Origin: Acidaminococcaceae bacterium
GTDB taxonomy: Bacteria > Bacillota > Negativicutes > Acidaminococcales > Acidaminococcaceae
Direction: 5' to 3'
Assembly: GCA_028693975.1 (NCBI GenBank)
Contig: JAQUUF010000106.1
Location: 1-5,179 of the forward strand
Length of the DNA: 5,179 nucleotides
How positions within the stretch are numbered: the stretch's first letter is position 1; each line of letters starts with the position of its first letter. The notes below the pieces were generated by a model. It was given only the letters and a program-made list of their open reading frames with translations, made no database searches and was not told the DNA's origin. A program made the translations under genes and the position numbers. This document shows positions 1-4,330 of the stretch, one piece after another.

Positions 1-1
1 G

Positions 2-439
2 CAAAAGCTACCGCTCCGCCGTTTGGTGGTAATGGTCCAAAAAGAAGTGGCAGAGCGGATGACGGCTCAGCCCGGGGGTAAGGATTACGGAGCACTTTCC
101 GTAGCTATCCAGTATTACACACAGCCTCATTTTGCCTTTAAGGTGTCGCCTGGCTGCTTTGTGCCCCCTCCTAGCGTCGAGTTGGCAGTGGTGGTGTGCG
201 AAAGAAGAACGGAGCCACCGGTTCAAGTGGAGGAAAAAACCTTCTTTCAGGTGGTTAAGGCAGCCTTTAGTTTGCGGCGTAAGATGTTGAATAATGCTCT
301 CAAGAATATGGGGCTAAATAGTGAGCAGGTCAAGAACTGGTTGGAACGAGCCCAGATTGATGGTAAGCGTCGGGGTGAGACTTTGAGCTTGGAAGAGTTT
401 GCCCGCTTAGCTAATACTTATGAAAAAGACAGCCAGTGA
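2..439 (+). CDS. rsmA: 16S rRNA (adenine(1518)-N(6)/adenine(1519)-N(6))-dimethyltransferase RsmA/KsgA, C-terminal part (5' end outside window)
   Basis: The reading frame is open from base 2, so this is the last 145 residues of a protein normally about 280-290 residues long. RsmA uses S-adenosylmethionine to dimethylate two adjacent adenines in the 3'-terminal hairpin of 16S rRNA, a late step of 30S assembly in the cytoplasm. The family is recognised from the run VVMVQKEVAERM just after the catalytic region, then KDYGALSVAIQYY, then CFVPPPSVELAVV, where the PPPxV motif opens the C-terminal helical domain. The end (FSLRRKMLNNALK, then a GKRRGETLSLEEFARLAN segment) is also typical. The SAM-binding motifs and the catalytic NLPY-type motif lie upstream of the window. 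The stop codon TGA sits in the loop of a terminator hairpin, so this is probably the last gene of its transcript. Identification is firm; only the N-terminus is missing. Confidence 0.97.
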   Translation, partial: QKLPLRRLVVMVQKEVAERMTAQPGGKDYGALSVAIQYYTQPHFAFKVSPGCFVPPPSVELAVVVCERRTEPPVQVEEKTFFQVVKAAFSLRRKMLNNALKNMGLNSEQVKNWLERAQIDGKRRGETLSLEEFARLANTYEKDSQ

Positions 440-451
440 TGGCTGTCTTTT
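424..451 (+). terminator. Rho-independent terminator overlapping the rsmA stop codon
   Basis: A perfect 12-bp inverted repeat (424-435 with 440-451) encloses the four-base loop GTGA. The right arm ends in TTTT, which serves as a short U-tract. The TGA stop of rsmA (437-439) lies in the loop, so a ribosome reaching the stop would cover the hairpin. Termination may therefore depend on how quickly the last ribosome leaves. Its right arm is immediately followed by the promoter of the next gene. Confidence 0.85.
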
Positions 452-452
452 G

Positions 453-461
453 TGCTATAAT
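453..461 (+). promoter_or_regulatory. Extended -10 promoter of the XRE regulator gene
   Basis: TGCTATAAT matches the extended -10 consensus TGnTATAAT exactly (-10 box 456-461). No good -35 is seen 16-18 bases upstream, where the terminator hairpin lies, as is common for extended -10 promoters. Transcription would begin near 467-469, giving a leader of only about 15 bases that holds the AGGTG ribosome-binding site (471-475). Confidence 0.7.
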
Positions 462-482
462 AATGGTGTGAGGTGAACGGGG

Positions 483-992
483 ATGGCGATCAAAAATATT
501 TTGAAACAAAAAAGAATTGAGCGGGGCTTGTCAGTGAAGGAGTTGGCCGTTAGAGCTGGGGTTAGTCCTGCCAGTATTTATCGTTGGGAACGTGGCAATG
601 TAGTCAACATGAAGCTAGAGGGTATTACTTCTTTGGCTAGAGAGTTAGGTATACCCGCTTATCTGCTCGCTGGTTATAAGCAAGGGGTGGAGGAAGAGAC
701 CCCGGCTGTGTGCAAAGAAGAGGAAATGGCTCCTACTATTGAAGCCGTAGCGGAGGAACTCTTGCGTCACGGTATAGATGTGTACAAGAAAAAAGGCCAG
801 TATGAAATTCAAAATGATATTACCAGTTGCGCTATTACGGAACAAGAGCTGCTAAGCTATATAGCTGAGGGTATAGAGCTGATTAAATATCGTTTGGACA
901 AACATATTTATGATACGATGCCGCTGAAGGAGAAACGCATGGGCGGTCGGAATCAGAAAGCTAAAAATGTTAATAGTGATGCCCTCTTTTAA
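483..992 (+). CDS. XRE/Cro-CI-type helix-turn-helix transcriptional regulator with an unassigned C-terminal region
   Basis: This 169-residue protein begins with an XRE-type DNA-binding domain (about residues 4-64). The helix-turn-helix is visible as SVKELAVRAGVSPASIYRWERG (given in part: ELAVRAGVSPASIYRWERG), followed by the usual LxxLARELGIPAYLL segment. Residues 70-85 form a Glu-rich linker. The remainder (about 86-169) holds predicted helices such as ITEQELLSYIAEGIELIKYRL and a basic tail; I do not recognise a domain in it. The ATG is supported by AGGTG seven bases upstream and an extended -10 promoter. No terminator is visible between this gene and the superoxide reductase gene 111 bases downstream, so some read-through is possible. 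It may regulate itself or the adjacent redox gene, but the sequence does not show its target. Confidence 0.88.
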   Translation: MAIKNILKQKRIERGLSVKELAVRAGVSPASIYRWERGNVVNMKLEGITSLARELGIPAYLLAGYKQGVEEETPAVCKEEEMAPTIEAVAEELLRHGIDVYKKKGQYEIQNDITSCAITEQELLSYIAEGIELIKYRLDKHIYDTMPLKEKRMGGRNQKAKNVNSDALF

Positions 993-1019
993 TCTGTGAA
1001 AAAAGTGCAAATTTTGGCT

Positions 1020-1034
1020 AATTAATGATTATTA
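1020..1034. promoter_or_regulatory. Possible PerR/Fur-type box upstream of the superoxide reductase gene
   Basis: TAATGATTA (1023-1031) is a perfect palindrome around G1027 and equals the core TAATnATTA of the PerR box. Over the full 15-base consensus TTATAATnATTATAA, about 10 of 14 defined positions agree. PerR control of superoxide reductase and rubrerythrin genes is established in clostridia. The region is very AT-rich, so such a match could be chance, and the site lies about 40 bases upstream of the likely -10 box. Confidence 0.3.
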
Positions 1035-1046
1035 TTGTGTATATTG

Positions 1047-1062
1047 TGGTAAAATATTACCA
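1047..1062. promoter_or_regulatory. Inverted repeat, candidate operator of the superoxide reductase gene
   Basis: TGGTAAAATATTACCA has perfect six-base half-sites (TGGTAA and TTACCA) around four bases. It occupies the position where the -35 box of the downstream TATAAT (1071-1076) should be. A protein bound here would compete with or contact RNA polymerase. I cannot assign the regulator. Confidence 0.45.
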
Positions 1063-1067
1063 GTAGA

Positions 1068-1080
1068 TAGTATAATACTA
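1068..1080 (+). promoter_or_regulatory. Promoter -10 region of the superoxide reductase gene inside a perfect palindrome
   Basis: TATAAT at 1071-1076 is a consensus -10 box 27 bases before the start codon. It is embedded in TAGTATAATACTA, a perfect 13-base palindrome (six plus one plus six). The -35 position (around 1048-1053, GGTAAA) is poor, so activity may depend on an activator or be repressed through the palindromes. The ribosome-binding site AAAGGAAG (1086-1093) follows, about ten bases from the ATG, with a second purine run GAAGGG nearer to it. Confidence 0.6.
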
Positions 1081-1103
1081 AAGAAAAAGGAAGAAGGGTT
1101 ATT

Positions 1104-1484
1104 ATGTCTAAGGTGAGATTTTTTGTTTGTAAGCATTGCGGTAATTTGGTTGGTTTGATTCGCGATGGCGGCGTACCCATGATGTGCTGCGGCGAGAAAA
1201 TGACGGAGTTGGTCGCTAATACAACTGATGCTGCACAAGAGAAACATGTTCCTGTAGTAGAAGTCAATGGCAACGAAGTAAAGGTTAAGGTTGGCAGCGT
1301 AGCCCACCCCATGGAAGAGAAACATTACATCCAGTGGATTTATATTCATACTGAGCAGGGCGGACAACGTAAAGCTTTGAAACCTGGTGACAAACCTGAA
1401 GCAACTTTCTTGTTGGCAGAGGGCGATAAGCTAATTGCTACTTATGAGTATTGCAATTTGCATGGCTTGTGGATGAAAGAATAA
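1104..1484 (+). CDS. dfx: Superoxide reductase, two-iron type (desulfoferrodoxin)
   Basis: This enzyme reduces superoxide to hydrogen peroxide in the cytoplasm of anaerobes without releasing oxygen, taking electrons from rubredoxin-like donors. The 126-residue length is normal for the 2Fe class. The N-terminal desulforedoxin domain (about 1-36) has all four cysteines of the Fe(SCys)4 centre: C9, C12, C28 and C29. The catalytic domain has the full set of active-site ligands: H48, H68, H74, C117 and H120, forming the square-pyramidal Fe(His)4(Cys) site. The Glu-Lys pair (E46, K47) that precedes the first histidine and assists catalysis is present. The conserved CNLHGLW segment near the end is typical. 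It is flanked by its own promoter region and a strong terminator, so it is probably transcribed alone or with limited read-through from the XRE gene. Also named rbo or sorA in some genomes. Confidence 0.97.
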   Translation: MSKVRFFVCKHCGNLVGLIRDGGVPMMCCGEKMTELVANTTDAAQEKHVPVVEVNGNEVKVKVGSVAHPMEEKHYIQWIYIHTEQGGQRKALKPGDKPEATFLLAEGDKLIATYEYCNLHGLWMKE

Positions 1485-1501
1485 GCAAAAGAGAGTGTAA
1501 C

Positions 1502-1533
1502 AAGAGGCAGGAGCTTAGGCTCCTGTCTTTTTT
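1502..1533 (+). terminator. Rho-independent terminator of the superoxide reductase gene
   Basis: The stem pairs 1502-1514 with 1519-1531 around the loop TTAG, with two G-U wobbles. Its GC-rich core is AGGAGC / GCTCCT. Six T residues follow (1528-1533). It isolates the superoxide reductase transcript from the biotin operon. Confidence 0.9.
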
Positions 1534-1542
1534 GCTATTTGC

Positions 1543-1570
1543 GTTAACCTTAATACATATTGCAGTTGAC
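1543..1570. promoter_or_regulatory. Candidate BirA (biotin repressor) operator of the bioWF operon
   Basis: GTTAACC (1543-1549) and AGTTGAC (1564-1570) form an imperfect inverted repeat, five of seven positions symmetric, separated by 14 bases. The layout resembles the known BirA boxes of biotin genes (TTGTnAACC, a gap of about 13-16 bases, GGTTnACAA). The right half overlaps the -35 box, so bound repressor would block RNA polymerase. The same GTTAACCTTA left half occurs at the matching place in the promoter of the convergent membrane-protein gene. The right half is degenerate, which keeps confidence moderate. Confidence 0.5.
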
Positions 1571-1594
1571 CGAGAGCGTTAGTAATTTTATAAT
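1566..1594 (+). promoter_or_regulatory. Sigma-A promoter of bioWF
   Basis: TTGACC (1566-1571) and TATAAT (1589-1594) are separated by the ideal 17 bases. Transcription should start near 1601, leaving a leader of about 36 bases with the ribosome-binding site AGGGAG (1624-1629) seven bases before the ATG of bioW. Confidence 0.85.
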
Positions 1595-1636
1595 TTGAGG
1601 TAGCCAATGTTTGAGTAGATTACAGGGAGTGGTTGT

Positions 1637-2440
1637 ATGCTAGAAGAAATAGCAAGAGAAAATTTTAGTGTGAAAATGAGAGCCTCGCAAGGAGGAGTCT
1701 TGGGCCAAGGAGGTAAGCATATCTCCGGCGCAGAGCGCATTGTCTCTGGAGCAGACCTTGAGCAACAGGTCTTGTCCATGCTAGAGCGGGCTCAAACGCA
1801 CCAAAAGGGCGAAGCCGACTTTATTAATATTAAGGTAGAATTAGTTAAACCGGAGATGGTGCAGTATTGTCCGCTTTTACCCTTGGCAGAGCATGCAGTA
1901 GCGACGGTAACAGAGGGGCGCCAGGCAGCGTTGGCAGAATTAGTGCAGACTAGCGTGAGCGAAGCCGCGGCTCGGTGCGGTATCGAGGCTATCAGTAAGC
2001 TAGCTACTAGTATGCGTGGGGCTATGCTCTTAGATAGCCTGAGTGGGGAACGGCTGGATGCTTTGGGCCAGCGGGGAGTTAGGGTTACCAAGATGGACGT
2101 GGCCGATGCCGCCCGCTTCCAACGCAGCCTGGCTGCGGCGCATCTTTATGGGGACCATGTGCGCGAAGCTTTGGTCTTGGCCTCTAAGGTGGCTTCTGCG
2201 CCGGGGATTGTGGCAGAATTGTGCTGGTCCGATGACCCGGACTATGTGACTGGCTACGTGGGCAGTGCTGCTCGTGGGTATAGGAGAATACCGGTTTTGA
2301 AAGAAAAAGGTGATGAAATTGGTGGGCGCGTCTTTTTTGTACAGCCAGGAGCCGATTTGCCTCGATTAATTCATTATCTGCAAGAGCAAGTAATTCTAGT
2401 ACAAACGGGGGAGCAAATAGATGTTACAACAACGCATTAA
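1637..2440 (+). CDS. bioW: 6-carboxyhexanoate--CoA ligase (pimeloyl-CoA synthetase) BioW
   Basis: BioW activates free pimelate with ATP and joins it to CoA, giving pimeloyl-CoA, AMP and pyrophosphate, the first committed step of biotin synthesis in organisms lacking the BioC/BioH route. The 267-residue protein carries the family hallmarks in order: KMRAS (13-17), KHISGAERIV (27-36), INIKVE (63-68), RGAMLLDSLSGERLD (127-141), RGVRVTKMD (146-154), REALVLASKVASAPGIVAE (176-194), LCWSDDPDYVTGYV (195-208) and GGRVFFV near the end. BioW forms its own adenylating fold, unrelated to common acyl-CoA synthetases. About seven extra Gly-rich residues (around 19-25) lie between KMRAS and KHISGAE, more than I expect for the family. 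The start is supported by AGGGAG at good spacing. The gene overlaps bioF by 20 bases, implying translational coupling. Repression by biotin through BirA is inferred from the upstream operator-like repeat. Confidence 0.97.
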   Translation: MLEEIARENFSVKMRASQGGVLGQGGKHISGAERIVSGADLEQQVLSMLERAQTHQKGEADFINIKVELVKPEMVQYCPLLPLAEHAVATVTEGRQAALAELVQTSVSEAAARCGIEAISKLATSMRGAMLLDSLSGERLDALGQRGVRVTKMDVADAARFQRSLAAAHLYGDHVREALVLASKVASAPGIVAELCWSDDPDYVTGYVGSAARGYRRIPVLKEKGDEIGGRVFFVQPGADLPRLIHYLQEQVILVQTGEQIDVTTTH

Positions 2441-3608
2441 GAAGGAACTTGAGGTAATTAAGAGCAAGGGTTTGTATCGCCAGGTACGTGATCTAGCCTT
2501 TATCGATAATTGTCATGCCCGAGATAGGTCAGGCAAGGAATATTTGGTACTCTCCAGCAATAATTATTTGGGGCTGACGGATCACCCGGACATAAAAAAA
2601 GCTGCCCAAGAGGCACTAGCCTATGGCAGTGGTTCAACGGGGTCACGACTGACTACGGGAGGTGTATTTGCGGCTAGTTCTTTGGAGCGTGAATTGGCAG
2701 AATTCAAGCACACGGAGGATGCTCTTATTTTTAATACCGGCTATATGACGAACTTAGGGGTTATTTTTGGCTTGGCTCGTCCCGGCGATATTATTTTTAG
2801 CGATGAACTTAATCATGCCAGCATTATCGATGGCTGCCGCATTAGTCAGGCGCAGGTGGTGGTCTATAAGCATAGTGATATGACAGATTTGGCTCAGAAG
2901 CTAGAAGCCTGGAGAGACCACTCGGGGGAGAAGTTTATTGTCTCCGACGGTGTTTTTAGCATGGACGGTGATATTGCTACCTTGCCGGAATTAGTGAGGT
3001 TAAAGCAGCAATATGGGGCACTGCTGCTTATTGACGATGCTCATGCAGTAGGTGTTCTCGGTGCCGACGGCGCAGGGACTGCTTCTTATTATCATTTGCA
3101 AGGACAAGTTGATTTGCAAGTAGGAACCTTGAGCAAGAGCTTGGCCAGTGAGGGTGGCTATGTGGCAGGGCCTAGACTCATTTTGGATTATTTGCGTAAC
3201 AAATCTCGTCCTTTTATTTTTAGCACGGCGTTAACTCCAGTGGATTTGGCTATGGCTCAGGCAGCGTTACGACTGTTGCGGCACAAGGGCGCAGAATTGT
3301 TGAGGCATTTACAGGCTAATACAGCTTTGGCTAGAGAGTTGCTCAGCGCTGCTCACCTACCTGTTTTGCCCAGTGCCACACCTATCATTCCCCTTTTGGT
3401 AGGAGATGCTACAAGCTCTAGTCGCCTAGCAGAATGTTTGTATGAGCGCGGAATTATTCTCTCGGCTATTCGACCACCTACGGTGGCGCCGGGCGAGAGC
3501 CGTTTGCGGCTGACAGTAACGGCAGGGTTATCTGCTGCAGAACTCACGCAAGCGATGGAGACGCTTATTGCAGTTTGGCAAGAGCAAGCCTCTCTTTCAG
3601 GGAAGTAA
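2421..3608 (+). CDS. bioF: 8-amino-7-oxononanoate synthase (KAPA synthase) BioF
   Basis: BioF is a cytoplasmic PLP enzyme of the alpha-oxoamine synthase family. It condenses pimeloyl-CoA, the product of BioW, with L-alanine, releasing CO2 and CoA. The 395-residue length fits the family. Visible fold-type I landmarks are SSNNYLGL (45-52), GSGSTGSR (69-76), the cofactor-stacking histidine in NHASIIDG (H132), SDGVFSMDGDIA (175-186), IDDAHAVG with D205 and H208, and the PLP lysine K239 in GTLSKSLASEGGY. That lysine motif fits the class-II aminotransferase attachment pattern. Glycine C-acetyltransferase (Kbl) is a close relative, but overlap with bioW makes BioF the natural reading. The ATG follows GGGGGAG by seven bases, inside the end of bioW. 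No terminator is seen after the stop; instead the 3' end overlaps the convergent membrane-protein gene by 44 bases. bioA, bioD and bioB are not in the window. Confidence 0.95.
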   Translation: MLQQRIKKELEVIKSKGLYRQVRDLAFIDNCHARDRSGKEYLVLSSNNYLGLTDHPDIKKAAQEALAYGSGSTGSRLTTGGVFAASSLERELAEFKHTEDALIFNTGYMTNLGVIFGLARPGDIIFSDELNHASIIDGCRISQAQVVVYKHSDMTDLAQKLEAWRDHSGEKFIVSDGVFSMDGDIATLPELVRLKQQYGALLLIDDAHAVGVLGADGAGTASYYHLQGQVDLQVGTLSKSLASEGGYVAGPRLILDYLRNKSRPFIFSTALTPVDLAMAQAALRLLRHKGAELLRHLQANTALARELLSAAHLPVLPSATPIIPLLVGDATSSSRLAECLYERGIILSAIRPPTVAPGESRLRLTVTAGLSAAELTQAMETLIAVWQEQASLSGK

Positions 3609-4053
3609 GGATGCGGCCCAGAAAAGGAGCTGTCACAGCAGTAAAGAGCATACCGGGAGCAGCCGCCAAGACCAAAGGGTAGGCTGCTTTTCCTATTACC
3701 AGAGCAAGAGACAGTCGTGCGACTAAGGTTCCCAAGGGACCGGACAGGGTATAAAAGAGACGGGAAGGTCCCATATAATAGAAGACAATAGCAACAACTA
3801 CTCTAAAAATTAGGGCGATTCCCACATTGAGCACATGTTGAGTACCCAATAACAAGCCCAAGATACTGGAGATAAGTCCCGCATAGATGTATTCGCCGAT
3901 ACCAAAACTACAGCAAATAGCGACAGCGATGGGAGCAGAGAGCTGGAATTCGCTGCCAGGTAAGAAGCTGGGCAGCTTGAACATACCACTTAAAGTAATG
4001 AGAACACTCAAAAAAGCAATGCGGCACAGGCGGCGGTTGGTTGTAGTAGACAT
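3565..4053 (-). CDS. Small polytopic membrane protein resembling an ECF-transporter S component; possible biotin or biotin-precursor uptake
   Basis: This protein has 162 residues and about six hydrophobic segments (roughly 9-24, 38-52, 56-70, 74-94, 107-121 and 123-145), with a short basic N-terminus (NRR). Size, helix number and the PGSEFQLSAPIAVAI stretch after the first helix recall substrate-binding S components of energy-coupling factor vitamin transporters. It lacks the features I would expect of BioY, and I cannot name a substrate. Polar residues inside or beside helices (E35, Q37, E54, H73, N76, R84, R113, K122) could line a binding pocket. The ATG at 4053 is preferred over an in-frame TTG at 4059, because AAGGA (4066-4062) stands eight bases from the ATG but only two from the TTG. 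A BirA-like operator in its promoter and the neighbouring bioWF operon suggest a role in biotin metabolism; this is inference. ATPase and T subunits are not in the window. Confidence 0.72.
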   Translation of the reverse strand: MSTTTNRRLCRIAFLSVLITLSGMFKLPSFLPGSEFQLSAPIAVAICCSFGIGEYIYAGLISSILGLLLGTQHVLNVGIALIFRVVVAIVFYYMGPSRLFYTLSGPLGTLVARLSLALVIGKAAYPLVLAAAPGMLFTAVTAPFLGRILTSLKERLALAKLQ

Positions 4054-4085
4054 AGACAACTTCCTTTCATCAATAAACTAGTTGT

Positions 4086-4114
4086 ATTATAACGAGAGAA
4101 TACCATAAGAACAA
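4086..4114 (-). promoter_or_regulatory. Sigma-A promoter of the membrane-protein gene
   Basis: On the - strand TTGTTC (4114-4109) and TATAAT (4091-4086) are 17 bases apart. The predicted start near 4080 gives a leader of about 27 bases with the ribosome-binding site AAAGGAAG before the ATG at 4053. Confidence 0.75.
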
Positions 4115-4136
4115 CCTTGAAAAATGTAAGGTTAAC
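4110..4136. promoter_or_regulatory. Candidate BirA-like operator of the membrane-protein gene
   Basis: On the - strand GTTAACC (4136-4130) and GGTTGTT (4116-4110) are separated by 13 bases. The inner arms AACCTT and AAGGTT (4128-4133 with 4113-4118) are perfectly symmetric. GTTAACCTTA is identical to the left half of the bioW operator. The right half overlaps the -35 box exactly as it does there. The left half begins 22 bases before -35 here and 23 bases before -35 at bioW. Confidence 0.55.
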
Positions 4137-4154
4137 ACAAAAGCAAGAGAACAT

Positions 4155-4190
4155 GAAAAAACCGTTGGCGGGGTGGCCAACGGTTCTCTC
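4155..4190 (-). terminator. Rho-independent terminator on the - strand
   Basis: A perfect 10-bp stem (4185-4176 with 4169-4160) encloses a six-base loop read CACCCC on the - strand. It is followed by a T run down to 4156. On the + strand no T run follows, so it acts on - strand transcripts, either the phosphoesterase mRNA or a separate small RNA. It stands just upstream of the membrane-gene operator and insulates that promoter. Confidence 0.88.
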
Positions 4191-4257
4191 GAAAGGAAGT
4201 TGTTTATGATGATTTGATGGGGAAGATTGTAGCAAAGAGGGGTGATCTTTACTACAC
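4155..4257 (-). ncRNA. Candidate small RNA of about 100 bases with C-rich anti-Shine-Dalgarno motifs
   Basis: A weak promoter (-35-like TTTGTT 4289-4284, 16 bases, TATACT 4267-4262) predicts a start at about 4255-4257. An 11-bp hairpin begins exactly there (4256-4246 with 4238-4228, loop UCACCCC). It contains a G-U wobble on the - strand where the + strand would have a C/A mismatch. A linker of about 40 bases follows with CUUCCCC and CAUAAACAACUUCCUUUC, and then the terminator hairpin with loop CACCCC. C-rich loops and linkers are typical of Gram-positive regulatory RNAs that bind ribosome-binding sites. The alternative is that this is only the 3' untranslated region of the phosphoesterase mRNA. 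I recognise no known RNA family or riboswitch. Confidence 0.42.
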
Positions 4258-4261
4258 TGTT

Positions 4262-4289
4262 AGTATACTCAGAACAAGTGACAAACAAA
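4262..4289 (-). promoter_or_regulatory. Weak candidate promoter of the small RNA
   Basis: On the - strand TATACT (4267-4262) is a good -10 box. TTTGTT (4289-4284) is a poor -35 at 16 bases. The predicted start coincides with the base of the 5' hairpin, which is the main support. Confidence 0.4.
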
Positions 4290-4298
4290 GGGCGAAAA

Positions 4299-4317
4299 AG
4301 TGAACAAGTAGTGAACA
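4299..4317. repeat. Two perfect 8-base direct repeats with an 11-bp period, candidate regulator site
   Basis: AGTGAACA at 4299-4306 and 4310-4317 (TGTTCACT on the - strand) are identical and separated by AGT. The 11-bp period places them on the same face of the helix, the layout bound by OmpR/PhoB-type response regulators. They lie about 32-50 bases upstream of TATACT on the - strand. A related GAACAAGTG occurs at 4272-4280. Confidence 0.45.
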
Positions 4318-4330
4318 GTTGGGGTGATTC

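Larger units (their letters stand above)
4051..4208. repeat. 18-base inverted repeat linking the ribosome-binding site of the membrane-protein gene with the upstream leader
   Basis: GAAAGGAAGTTGTCTATG on the - strand (4067 down to 4050/4051, ending in the ATG start codon) recurs on the + strand as GAAAGGAAGTTGTTTATG (4191-4208). Thirteen bases match without a break, then one mismatch, then four more matches. The arms are about 120 bases apart and enclose a terminator hairpin and the membrane-gene promoter. Confidence 0.85.

Noticed and set aside
1022..1367. Minus-strand reading frames opposite the superoxide reductase gene
   Set aside because: They lie antisense to a fully conserved gene, have no ribosome-binding site and resemble no protein.
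2043..2249. Plus-strand frame inside bioW
   Set aside because: It is an out-of-frame shadow of a highly conserved BioW segment.
2421..3608. Glycine C-acetyltransferase (Kbl) instead of BioF
   Set aside because: The two families are close, but overlap with bioW, no tdh neighbour, and the GTLSKSLASEGGY lysine motif favour BioF.
4054..4059. TTG at 4059 as the start of the membrane-protein gene
   Set aside because: It is only two bases from the Shine-Dalgarno sequence, whereas the in-frame ATG at 4053 has an eight-base spacing.
4206..4217. Plus-strand ATG after GAAAGGAAG at 4191-4199
   Set aside because: The site looks like a translation start but reaches a stop after three codons; it is better explained as the complement of the membrane-gene start region.
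4008..4288. Minus-strand frames across the intergenic region
   Set aside because: They run through a terminator, an operator and a promoter and into the start of the membrane-protein gene, with no protein-like composition.
4186..4330. Riboswitch or T-box leader
   Set aside because: No T-box sequence, specifier layout or recognisable riboswitch core was seen, and the terminator precedes a separate promoter rather than leading directly into a gene.
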